Source of the DNA: Archilochus colubris
Taxonomy: Eukaryota; Chordata; Aves; Apodiformes; Trochilidae
DNA length: 64,000 nucleotides
Reading direction: 5' to 3'
Assembly: GCA_023079485.1 (NCBI GenBank)
Contig: CM041104.1
Coordinates: 1,861,676-1,925,675 of the forward strand
Part shown: positions 1-18,010 of the stretch, piece after piece
Layout: each line of letters starts with the position of its first letter
Numbering within the stretch: the first letter of the stretch is position 1
Translations under genes and position numbers: made by a program
Notes under the pieces: model-generated
What the model was told of the DNA's origin: nothing
Databases searched by the model: none
What the model saw: the letters and a program-made list of their open reading frames with translations, nothing else

Positions 1-2984
1 CACAGTGCTTTGGGGAGGGTGTCTGGTGCACCCCAACCTACCCAGTGCACCCAGCAGTGCCTTGTGCACCCCAGCAACAACCAGTTGTTTGGTTCTGGGT
101 GGTTTTGGGCACAGAGATGCTGTGAGCAGGGTGAGCATGTAACAGGAAAGCAGTTACTTATCATCTGACGTACACACAGGATTGTTAAGAATTAATGTGT
201 GGTGTTAATATTAATTCAGCACCATGATGAGACCCTGGGGACTCGTGTTGGTTGGGCAGAGCAGCTTGGGAGGAACAGGGACAGTGCTGCTGCTCTCTGC
301 AACATGTTCTTGACATTGGCCATTGTTGTCTCCTACCTGACCTGCTGATCCTCCAACCCTCTGTGTTTTTTCCATTAGGAATTTCTGATTTTCCATGATT
401 ATATATTTCCTCTTCTGTTCTTGAGCTAGTGATGAACCTGTTCCAGCTGCTCAAAGTCTGTAATTTTACCTTTTGAATCTTGTATGGGTTCACTCCATAT
501 ATTTTCTCCCAGCTCTGCAGGCTCCTTAGGTGCTTGGTGGAGGTTTTGCAGCCCAGCTGCCCCAGAGCAGTGCTGGGAATCCTTGAACAAACAGTTGAAC
601 CTCAGGGCAAGTGGAGGGAAAGTCTTGGATGGGATTGCAGGAAGAGGAGTGGGAACTGTGACAGGGTTTTGGGGACTTCTAGAGGACTGTCTGAGAAATA
701 CTGCAACAACTAATGAGCATTTAGGGATCTGTTTGGAAGCTTGTGCCATGCAGGAGCATGAGAGGACAATTTCTGGAACTTCTGATGTGAAGTATATGGG
801 TAAAGAATATAAAATTTAAAGGAAAGAAATCCACTCTTCATGTTGTTAAGGTTGTTGTCAAGAAGATTGGGAACAAAGAAAACAGGCAGAGAGAGAGGAA
901 AAAAAAAACGGATGCCAGCAAGGAGACCCAGTTAAGCTGAAGATGTCCAACAGGGATCAGAGTCTGACCTGAACTGGTTTGACATCTTTATGAGGATGGA
1001 GATGAATGCAGGGTCCATCCTGACAAGGTTCTGCCTTGACATAAGTAGTGAAATTTCACCCACAGAAGACAGAGAGGTGTTAGGACAGGGACCCAGAGAG
1101 GCTGAGGCTGTGGGGTCTCCATCCTTGGGGTTTTCCAACATCTCCCTGCACAAAGCTTGGTCCGAATTCAGCATTGTCCCTGCCTTGAGCAGAAGGTTAC
1201 AGAGACCCCCTGAAGCCCCTTCCCCCAACCTGATTTACTCTGTCTGGCTTTGACACAGAGGTTTGCAGAGCAGCACCTCATGGGCACAGGGCAGAACGTG
1301 GGTGCTCAGAGTAAATTTAATGGACAAAAGCAGATGAACATACCCAGCTGGTAACCACTGGGGAGAGAAAACTGAAGTCATGCAAAGTCAAATGAGAAAC
1401 GGCTTTTTCAGGAGCAAGACTAACTCACCATAAAAGAGAAGAAGCTTGGAAGAACAGGCTGTGCTGACATTGCCAGGCCTGGGTGGGTTTCTGGTGTTTC
1501 TCTGCCTGGTGTTTTGGCTGAACATGACCTTCAGCAGGTTGGTACTTCCTGGTTTGTGTGTGTCTGAGCAGGTCCTTCTACCCTTAAAACTGTGAGTCCA
1601 TGAGAGGTGTTAGAGCTGGATGCCACGATGAACATGTCCCTGTGGTGTCCATGTGTGTGATGTGTGTTTTGGAGCTTCGTGTGTGTGTGTGTGTGCAAGA
1701 ACCTGCACTGGTGAGCCCCCTTGTGCACTGTGCACTGAGAAGAGGTGAGGACCTTCCTGGGGAGGGACACTCCTGGGGACAGCCATGCCCTGGGGCTCCA
1801 AGGGTCCTTATCCTAGTGGGGACATGCTGAGGGTGAGGAAGGCTTTATCCAGGTTGTGGATAAATGGTGCCTTTGGCTCTGCCTTGGAGTTCAAGAAGCC
1901 CCTTGAGAAGGCCTGCAAAGACTGAGAGCAAGATGTAAACCTTGTCTCCTTCCCCACAAGGCCTGGCTGGTTTTTGTTTGCATCCCCAGCAAGCAGTCAG
2001 ACAGAGCCTTTCACTGTGTCTCTGCTCTTCCCTTGAGCACCAAGATGGAGCAGGAGAAGCAGGAGCTGGAGTGGGAGCAGGGATGGAGCAGAGCAGGGTG
2101 AGAGGTCCCAGAGAAGGAGCTCAGGACCTTGCAGCTCAGCAGGTGTCAGATCAGGACAGGTCCCGTGCCATCTGAGGCAGCCTTGGTCACTGAGTCAGCA
2201 TCCCAGGGATGACTTTCCCTCCACTGTTGCCTGGCAGAGCATGGCCCAGGGTGGGCAGACATCAGCAGCAGCTCTCACACTGCTGTTTCTCACTTGTCCT
2301 CCAACCTGAGATTGTTTCAGAGCTGATTTTTTGCCTGGATTCATGCTGGTTTTTCAGTCAGGGCTATCTGCTGTTGCCTGCTCAGTGAGTGATTCTTGTG
2401 TCCAGGATATTGCAGGCCCCTTTCTGCCTTCCTAGGATGCTGAAGTCCCCAAGGCTCTGCCCTGTCAGGTCCCTCTGCTCAGCCATGGGGCAGCAGCACA
2501 GAGGTGGGCTGGAGATTCCCCCAGGACCATCACTCAGCATGTCCCATCCTGTCTGTGAGACCCTGGGTGTATCCCCTCAGTGTGAGAGCTGCCTGGGTTG
2601 TGGTAGGCTCATGCCAGCCTGGGGCAGGGGCTGATGAAGGAACCAGTGACTGAACCTCTGTTAACCTGGGATTAGAGATAACTTGGGAAAAGTCCCACAA
2701 AGGTTTTCGATCCGAGTTTCTTCTGACTGACCACATTGGGTGCTGCTGGCACTGAGAGCCCTGCTCCCCGCAGAGCCCTTCCTCTGCATCATCTGCATCC
2801 TGGGATCAGCTCAGGGATCTGCTGCTCCCACTCCTGTTACATGTTACAAGCCACAGCACGTGGATGAGGGACTGGAAGATCCCAAATCCATTCAAAATGT
2901 CCTGCTCTTGGTAACAATGCTTTGGAACTGACATTTCTTCAACTATCAGAAGCCCTTGTACTACTGAGACAGAGCCCATAGGTC
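1..2984. other. Unassigned 5' region
   Basis: No exon chain can be supported here. A short GT microsatellite lies at 1680-1695. One weak hint of coding relic is at about 2040-2098, where a reading frame with AG and GT flanks resembles the charged helix TKIEKEK of the ASAP BAR domain before running into a stop. It is reported as a finding, not as an exon. The rest shows no recognisable protein, RNA gene or intact mobile element. Confidence 0.5.
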
Positions 2985-3226
2985 AGCTCCAGCTCTGCCA
3001 GGGGAGGTTTAGGTTGGATATTAGGAGAAATTCTTTGCAGAGAGGGTGATCAGGCATTGGAATGGGCTGCCCAGGGAGAGGGAGGATTCTCCATCCCTGG
3101 AGGTACTTCAAAAGAGCCTGGATGTGGCACTGAGTGCCATGGGCTGGGAACCACGGGGGGAGTGGATCAAGGGTTGGACTTGAGGGTCTGTGAGGTCCTT
3201 TCCAACCCAGATGATTCTGTGATTCT
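2985..3226 (+). mobile_element. CR1 retroposon, 3' fragment
   Basis: This is a 5'-truncated CR1 LINE tail. It starts in the sequence that reads gccaggggaggtttaggttgg and ends in the family's typical terminus gattctgtgattct. The plus-strand orientation follows from that terminus. The same segment recurs at 17884 and, inverted, at 15497-15770. It lies upstream of the first supported ASAP-like exon. Confidence 0.9.
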
Positions 3227-4112
3227 AAACCATCTGGATACAGTCATACACAGTCCAGAGACAGAAAGGAATTGTTCCAAGTGATGAAGCTTTCAGAGGT
3301 TTGATACCCTTCAGGTGGTTTATATCTGTTTCCCAGCATTTCTAGACCTCCATTCTGGTTTGCTTGGACTTGTTCATCTCTCTCCATACCTCCTCTGCAG
3401 AGGGCTGGGATATGGTCCTCACCCAGACACCCTGCCAGCATCAGGTGTACTGTAGTGCAGGTGTCCTCTGGGCATCTGCTGCTTTGTTTGAATTAATCTG
3501 CTTTAGGGGGGTTGCCTTCCTTGTTCCACAATTTGTAATCATTCATATTAAAATCTAATTCTGTAAATAGCAAAAAGGGGAGCAGCAGCAGCACCCCAGA
3601 GCAGGGTAATGGAACACAGCAGCAGCACTCATGTCCCTGCTGCAGACAAAAGCTCCAAGTTCTGCTCCAGGGCCTCATTCCTGTGCCAGAGCCTGTCAAA
3701 TTTATGATGGTTTGAAGACCTTTTAATTATTTTAATTAGTGACTTTACCAAGGAAAGTAAAAGCAAACACCCACCAGAGTGACCCTCAAGCTGTTGGTTG
3801 TTTTTGCAGTGCAGAGAGCTGCAGACAGCTGTCACCTCAGCAGAAGGCAGAGCTCCATGGTGCAGGAGTCCTGTGCTGGGGAGGTCCCTGCTCCCTCCCC
3901 TCAAGGTTTCCATGGATGTTCTTCTTGCACATACCACACCTCCCACCTTAGGAATGGGACCTGGCACATCCCAGGGCCCTGGGGCAGTGGCCAGGGCAAA
4001 GGGTGGTGTGGGGACATCTCTGCTGTCCCAGGAGGAGGAGTGAGATGTTGCAGCAGAGCCAGGAGACTCCCACTGCCCTGTGAGCAGCTTCTTGTGCTCT
4101 GGTACCTCCCAG

Positions 4113-4195
4113 GTGAAGATCAGGCAGGACAAGGAGAAGCTGCAGCTCTGTGGCCTTTGGGAACATCTGAAAACAGCTGGAGCAGAAAGAAAGAG
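4113..4195 (+). pseudogene. Exon before the PH domain of the ASAP-like gene, out of frame
   Basis: The exon is preceded by cctcccag and followed by gtaaag. Its first frame reads VKIRQDKEKLQLCGLWEHLKT, which resembles the end of the ASAP BAR/linker region (IKQ-QDEE--QL--LRD-LK). The exon leaves a phase-2 end, while the next exon (4588) must begin in phase 0, so direct splicing puts the PH exon in the wrong frame. The last codons fit better in the other frame (SRKKE), as if about 4 bases were lost near 4178-4182. The identification rests on modest similarity, so a missing micro-exon or an error in the sequence remains possible. Confidence 0.5.
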
Positions 4196-4269
4196 GTAAA
4201 GTCTGCTCCAGGAAAGCTGGGGAGGGACTTTGGACAAAGGCCTGGAATGGTGGGACCAGGGGGGTGGTT

Positions 4270-4517
4270 TCAAGCTGGAAGAAGGGAGGTTGAGGAGTTA
4301 GGAAGATTGAGGATTAGGAAGCAATTCTTTGTTGTGAGGGTGCTGAGCCCCTGTCCCAGGGTGCCCAGAGAAGCTGTGGCTGCCCCATCCCTGGCAGTGT
4401 TCCAGCCCAGGTTGGATGGGGCTTGAAGCACCCTGGGCTGTGGGAGGTGTCCCTGAGCATGGCAGGGGTGGCACTGGGGCGAGCTTTAAGGTCCCTCCCA
4501 ACCCAAACCATTCCATG
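4270..4517 (+). mobile_element. CR1 retroposon, 3' fragment
   Basis: A CR1 tail in plus orientation, recognisable by the stretch cccagagaagctgtggctgc and the terminal ctcccaacccaaaccattcc. It sits in the intron between the ASAP-like exons at 4113 and 4588. Near copies occur at 34441 (plus), 11012 and 37074 (both minus). Confidence 0.88.
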
Positions 4518-4587
4518 GGGCTGTGCTCTTGGTTGGCAGCAGTGCTGATGGGGTAGGGCTTTGCTTCTATTTCTTTTCTTCTGCCAG

Positions 4588-12494
<7,907 letters not shown>

Positions 12495-12644
12495 GTGAGA
12501 CCCCACGGGCAGGGCTGGGTGAGGGGCTGCCCCTGGGACCATGGGCAAAGGCTGCTGGGGAGGGTCCTGAGCCCTGATGGGGCCTGGAGGGTGTCTGGGG
12601 CCCTTGAGACACACTGCCCACTGCTCCTTGAGTGACAGAGGACA

Positions 12645-12810
12645 CCTGGTGGTTCTGATGGGATGTCTTAGTGGTGCTGATGGTGCTGGTGGTGCTGATG
12701 GTCTTAGTGGTTCCGATGGTGTTGGAGGTTCTGGTGGTGCTGGTGGTTCTGGTGGTGCTGATGGTTCTGGTGGTGCTGATGGTGCTGGTGGTGCTGGTGG
12801 TGTCCAGGAC
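12645..12810 (+). repeat. Minisatellite of 9-base units (GGTGCTGAT-like)
   Basis: About eighteen imperfect 9-base units such as ggtgctgat, ggtgctggt and ggttctggt. It follows the proline-rich exon of the ASAP-like gene. All three plus-strand frames give simple peptides of valine/leucine or glycine/serine, so the open frames here are not taken as genes. Confidence 0.85.
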
Positions 12811-14184
12811 TATCCTGGACAATCCTGACCATTGTCCATGGGTCAGGCTCAAGAGGCCTCTTGCTTGGCTGTCAGACCCGGGCTTGTGTCCTGGGGATGC
12901 TGAATTCAGAGAAGGGAATGACCTGTCCCCACCTTTTGGGCAGTGAGTTTGTTTCCACGGCTGGCCCGTGGCAAGACACTGCTCACCTCCCCACACCCAG
13001 GCAAGGTGGCAGTATGGGGGCTGAGGCACAACACAACCCTTGGAAAAAGGGGTGAGCACAGCCCTGGGTGCTCTGGGATGGAGCTCTGGACACCTGGAGC
13101 CTCCAGAAGCATGGGATGGAGGGTGCCAAGCATCCACCCCTGGGTGCTGGCAGCTCTTGGGGCACCTTGGAAGTGTGCAGCCCACCTCCTGGTGACACAC
13201 TTGTCACCCCAGCTGCCCTTCTATGTTCTTCTGCCATACTCATTTCCCCTGCTGCCCCTCTCCACCCCCTCCCCCGTTCCTGCTCTCTCCAGCTCTCAGC
13301 TCAATGGGGTGCTTGCTGTCGGGGACCATGCAGTGCTGCACTGCCTGACAGTGGTGGTTGCCTGTGATGAGAGGTGGGAGCTGACCAGGCTGATGGTGTC
13401 ACAGGTGCCCTGGAAGCCACAGAGCCCCTCTGCATGCCTGGCCCCAGCACAATGGGACAGCCTGGATCTCAGGAACCCCTTCAGGAGACAGATCAACATT
13501 CTGGCCGTGCCTGGGCTGTCCCACCTCTTCTGCCTTGGAGGAGTAGTGTGGTAGGTGGCCAGGGTCATTGCAGCCCAACTCCTGTCCATATTTATGGTTT
13601 TGAACTGAGATAGAGTTGGCTCCTGCACTTCTGCTGTGACTCCTTGATGTTGCTGTCTCCCTGGGAGGTGCTGGGAATGCTTCCAATCTCCCCACAAAAC
13701 TCCACTGCCTTTGAAGGGCAGCCTTGTTTGCGAGTTCAGGGTATTGGCAAGTCAGGGTGAAGTTCTGCGTGGGGAGAAGGGTGCAGTGTCCTCACTGCCT
13801 CTCTCTGGTCCAGGGGACACCCTTCCTCCCCAGGGGCACTCTGCAGAGGTAGAAGGTCCCTTTCATTAGGGCCACCTTGCTTGGGTTACTTCATCTTAGG
13901 GTTGCACTGAGCAGCACAGCTGAGGCCTCACACAGAGCTGCCCAGAGAGATCCAGGACCTCATCCAGTGCTGCTGGACCTGCAGCAGTCCAGGGGTGAGG
14001 AGCAGGAGCCTCTGGAAGGATGCTCCAGCAGGAGGTGTCCCTGTCCCAGCCAAATTCCAGGAGCTGACACGCCAGCTCTGCCCTCCCTCTGGGCAGGAAA
14101 CCTCCCAGCCTCTCAGCATTGCTCCTCACAGCTTTGCCAGGGCCTTCAGGGTGCAGACCCCAGAGCTATTGAGTTTGTGTCTGG

Positions 14185-14300
14185 GGGAGATGAGGAGGCT
14201 GAGGAGGCTGAGGGAGGGGAGGAGGCTGAGGGAGCTGAGGGAACTGAGGGAGCTGAGAAGGCTGAGGGAACTGAGGGAGGTGAGGAGATGTAGGGAGCTG
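14185..14300 (+). repeat. Purine-rich minisatellite (GAGGCTGAG-like)
   Basis: Imperfect 9- to 12-base units (gaggctgag, ggagctgag, ggaactgag) directly upstream of the SH3 exon of the ASAP-like gene. It ends about 20 bases before the acceptor region, so it could affect recognition of that 3' splice site. Confidence 0.8.
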
Positions 14301-14322
14301 AGGAGCTCTCTGCTGCCCACAG

Positions 14323-14795
14323 GACACACAGCTGCTCCGACAGTTTCATGCTCCCCACAACTGGGAGGCTTCCCAGGAGGATGAGCTGACCTTCCAGACA
14401 GGATAGGGAATTGTGGTGGCTGGAAGGGAGGACAGCAACTGGTGGGTAAGTAACTCTGCAGATGCTGACTGGGGTGCACTCAATCCCCTCTCCTCCCATC
14501 TCTTGCCTCTTTCTAATCACTGTTGCACCCGTTGTCATCTGCTCTGCATCTGTCTCCCCACCTTTTCCTTGGCAACCAAATGCTGAGAGCACACCAAGGG
14601 GCCAGTTCCTCACCCCTCCTGGGTGTCCCTCTGCCATTCTCACCAGTCCTTTTCCCTCCTTTCTCCCTGCAGAAAGAGTGTATTGAAGGACAGCCTCACA
14701 GGCAAGGTGTCTTCCCTGCTTCCTTTGTCCATGTGCTCCATGTAGGAGCTGCTTCATCTCAAGAAGGAAGATCTAGTCAGCTCCTTAAAATGTAA
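14323..14795 (+). pseudogene. SH3-domain exons of the ASAP-like gene, with an in-frame stop
   Basis: Two exons, 14323-14445 and 14673-14795, have good borders (cccacag at the first, gtaagt after TGGTGG, ccctgcag before the second). They encode the C-terminal ASAP SH3 domain: DELTF, then an EDSNWW patch, then IEGQPHRQGVFPASFVHVL. TAG at 14404-14406 replaces the acidic residue just after DELTFQTG, which cuts the SH3 domain in half; a single G-to-T change from GAG would produce it. The ALYDY-type start of the domain is also poorly kept (FHAPHNW). The reading frame resumes correctly after the stop and across the intron, which suggests recent damage. Exons between 12494 and 14323 could not be identified. 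Confidence 0.72.
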
Positions 14796-15496
14796 CTCCT
14801 CAAGCTCCCATTTCATCAAGGGCTGCAGGGATGAGTGGGCTGGGAGCACCCCGGTACGCTCAACACCCCTGTCCCCTCTTCCCTCTCCTCCTGTGGCCTT
14901 GCTGGCAGTGCCAGGCTGTCCCAGAGGATCCTTGGCCAGGCCAGGGGACAGGACACTCCACCCCACATGCTCCATAGCTGTGCCCCCACCAGAGCTGTGT
15001 CCCCATGGATGAAGCAGCCCTGGGCCATGCTGCTGCCCAGGTCTGTCTCCTGCTTGCCCTGGGCGCCCTGTTCCCATGCTGCTCTCTCCTCTGTTGGTGC
15101 TCAAGGAAATTGTGGCAGATTGGAGCAGTGCTGGGCCCTGCAGGACTCTAGAGCTTCCCTTGGAGTCATCCTGGCCTGCAGACCCTGGGAAAGGAGCCTT
15201 GGCTGAGGTCTGAGCATGCGGGAGCTTGGAAATGCAAACAACGGGTTTGGAGCCATCACCACCACGAGCCTGCACTGTCCCTAAGTCCTCCCATCCCACT
15301 CTCACTCCTTGTGGTGCAGAAAATTTCCCCTGTGGCAGCTCAGGGCTTTGCCCCTTCAGTGTCAGCCCCCAGCAGTGGTGCAGAGCCCTCTGAGCCCACT
15401 GCCCATAAACAGTTGTCTGTGTTTACCAGGACTGTTCTAGTTTGAGTTTCTAGATGCCTCTTCTTTGCCACTCCCTCAGGCACCAGTTGTACCTTT
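14796..15496. other. Intergenic sequence
   Basis: Lies downstream of the last ASAP-like exon. No coding exon, repeat family or polyadenylation signal stands out. A 183-codon open frame on the minus strand has no recognisable domain and was not accepted. Confidence 0.4.
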
Positions 15497-16972
15497 CACA
15501 GAATCACAGAACCATCCGGGTTGGAAAGGACCTCTGAGATCCTCAAGTCCAACCCTTGATCCGCTCCCCCCGTGGTTCCCAGCCCATGGCACTCAGTGCC
15601 ACATTCAGTCTCTGCTTAAAAACCTCCAGGGATGGAGAATCCCTCCCCTCCCTGGGCAGCCCATCCCAATGTCTGATCACCCTCTCTGCAAACAATTTCT
15701 TCCTAATATCCAACCTAAACATCCCCTGGCAGAGCTCCCCTGGCTCCTCCCCAGCTCTGCCAGGGGAGGTTTAGATTGGACATTAGGAAAAAATTCTTAA
15801 GCCCATGCCCTCTTGTCTCTGCCTGGGAGCACAGCCTGACCCCCCCTGGCTCCAACCTCCTTTCAGGGAGTTGTAGAGAGTGATGAGGTCTCCCCTGAGC
15901 CTCCTCTTCTCCAGCCTCAACACCCCCAGCTCCCTCAGCCCTTCCTCACAGGAATTCTGCTGGATCCCTTCACAGCCTCCTTGCTCTTCTCTGGACCTGC
16001 TCCAGCACCTCAATCTCCTTCCTGAGCTGAGGGGCCCAGAACTGGACACAGGACTCAAGCTGTGGCCTCACCAGGGCTGAGCACAGGGGCAGAATCCCTT
16101 CCCTGGACCTGCTGGCCACGCTGTTCCTGAGCCAGCCCAGGATGCCATTGGCCTTCTTGGCCACCTGGGCACACTGCTGGCTCCTGTTCAGCTTCCTGGC
16201 AATCCAGACTCCCAGGTCCCTTTCTGCCACTCTGTGCCCAGCCTGGAGCTCCCCATGGGGTTGTTGTGGCCAAAGTGCAGGACCCGGCACTTGGAATGTT
16301 GAACCTCATCCCGTTGGAATCAGCCCAACTCTCCAGTCTGTCCAGGTCCCTCTGCAGAGCCCTCCTGCCTTCCAGCTGATCCACACTCCCCCCAGCTTGG
16401 TGTCATCTGTGAATTTGCTGATGATGGACTCAATCCCCTCATCTAAATCATCACTAAAGATATTGAACAGACCTGGGCCCAACACTGATCCCTGGGGGAC
16501 ACCACTAGTGACCGGCTGCCAACTGGATCAGCCCCGTTCAGCACCACTCTCTGGGCCCGGCCCTCCAGCCAGTTCCTAACCCAGCACAGGGTGCTCCTGT
16601 CCAAGCTGTGGGCTGACAGCTTTTCCAGGAGAATGCCATGGGAGATGGTGTCAAAGGCCTTGCTGAAGTCCAGGTAGACCACATCCACAGCCTTCCCCTC
16701 ATCCCCCAGGCAGTCCCCTGATGATAAAAGGAGCTCAGGTTGGTCAGACAGGACCTGCCCTTCCTAACCCTGTGCTGGCTGGGTCTGATCCCTTGTTCAT
16801 CCTGCAGGAGCTGTGTGATTGCCCCCAGGATGAGCTGCTCCATAACCCTGCCAGGCACTGAGGTCAGGCTGATGGGCCTGGAGTTTCCCGAGTTCTCCTT
16901 CTGGCCCTTTTTGTGGATTGGTGTGACATTCCCCAACTTCCAATCATCTGGGATGTCCCCAGTGAGCCAGGA
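15497..16972 (-). mobile_element. CR1 retroposon with reverse-transcriptase remnants
   Basis: A long minus-strand CR1 element. Its tail is at 15497 (cacagaatcacagaaccatc) and the body runs through the second open frame: [19 protein letters not shown] near 15970, the reverse-transcriptase phrase YLDFSKAFDTISHG near 16650, and GNVTPIHKKGQK with RPISLTSVPGRVMEQ near 16850-16930. The frame is broken by several shifts, so the copy is dead, and it is truncated at its 5' end near 16972. A short plus-oriented CR1 piece lies inside it at about 15740-15797. Confidence 0.93.
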
Positions 16973-17440
16973 GGCAGAGGGACACCATGAATAAACATTC
17001 AGGTTTTCAGTGGACAGCCATGGGAAGAATAATGAAAGGACTGGGAAAAGATGGTTAGTCCATGACTTCTTCCCTCTGCTTGCTGTGAGGATAGAAGTGT
17101 CTGACCTTGCCCGGGACTGTACTGAACCCCACAAGGACACACAGACACCCCACAAAGGTAAGTGAGGCCTTAATGACAGAAATTTCTGTGGGATTAGAAG
17201 AAGAGTAAAGAAACAAAGTGCAACCTGAAGAATAAAAAGGCCAAACTTTTACTTGGTCTCCCTTGTTGCCTGAAGGTGCTTCAGAGACTGACAAAGAAAT
17301 GCCATGGGCAGGAATCCCTATCTCAGTTGTTTCTCAGAGAAAACCTCAGATGATACATAGAAGGAGATGGAGAAGGAAAGAAGACAAAGCAGCAGCTCTA
17401 GGATTATTTTACTTCCTTCTGCTCAAGAAGGATTTTTAAA

Positions 17441-17832
17441 TACAGGACCTGCCCTTCCTAACCCCGTGCTGACTGGGTCTGATCCCTTGTCCATCCTGCA
17501 GGTGCTGTGTGATTGCCCCCAGGATGAGCTGCTCCATAACCCTGCCAGGCACTGAGGTCACGCTGACAGGCCTGGAGTTTCCCAGGTCCTCCTTCTGGCC
17601 CTTTTCGTGGATTGGTGTGACATTCCCCAGCTTCCAATCATCTGGGATGTCCCCAGTGAGCCAGGACTGTTGGTAGATGATAGAGAGAGGCTTGGCAAGC
17701 TCTTCTGCCAGCTCCCTCATCACCCTTGGGTGGATCCCATCTGGTCCCAGAGACTTGTGGGGATCCAAGCAGCTCAGCAGGTCACTGACTGTTTCCTTCT
17801 GGATTACAGGGGGGCTGTTTAGATTCTTGTCA
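17441..17832 (-). mobile_element. Second CR1 reverse-transcriptase fragment
   Basis: Minus-strand CR1 encoding DGIHPRVMRELAEELAKPL, a DWKLGNVTPIHEKGQ stretch and SVTSVPGRVMEQLILGAI in one open frame of about 110 codons. Its left 220 bases overlap in content with 16749-16968 but differ at roughly one base in twelve, so it is a separate insertion and not a recent duplication. It lacks the element's 3' end. Confidence 0.9.
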
Positions 17833-17883
17833 CCTTCTACAAGTCTCTTTCTTCAGTCTCTTCTCCCAGGCAGATATCAGACA

Positions 17884-18010
17884 AGAGGGGAAGGGCTTCA
17901 GCTCTGCCAGGGGAGGTTTAGGTTGGATATTAGGAGAAATTCTTTGCAGAGAGGGTGATCAGGCATTGGGATGGGCTTCCTGAGCTGAGGGGCCCAGAAC
18001 TGGACACAAG
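17884..18010. mobile_element. Fold-back CR1 junction
   Basis: A plus-oriented CR1 segment (ctctgccaggggaggtttag through gatgggc) passes directly into minus-oriented CR1 sequence (ttcctgagctgaggggccca). The switch in orientation with no spacer points to a rearranged or twin-primed insertion. Confidence 0.7.

Noticed and set aside
12943..13554. A 203-codon frame, and a splice-flanked segment near 13292, as missing ASAP exons
   Set aside because: No resemblance to the ASAP proline-rich region and no consistent phase with neighbouring exons.
16538..17155. A possible host reverse-transcriptase gene
   Set aside because: The frame is CR1 second-open-frame sequence with shifts and truncation, and its first part is unrelated flanking DNA.
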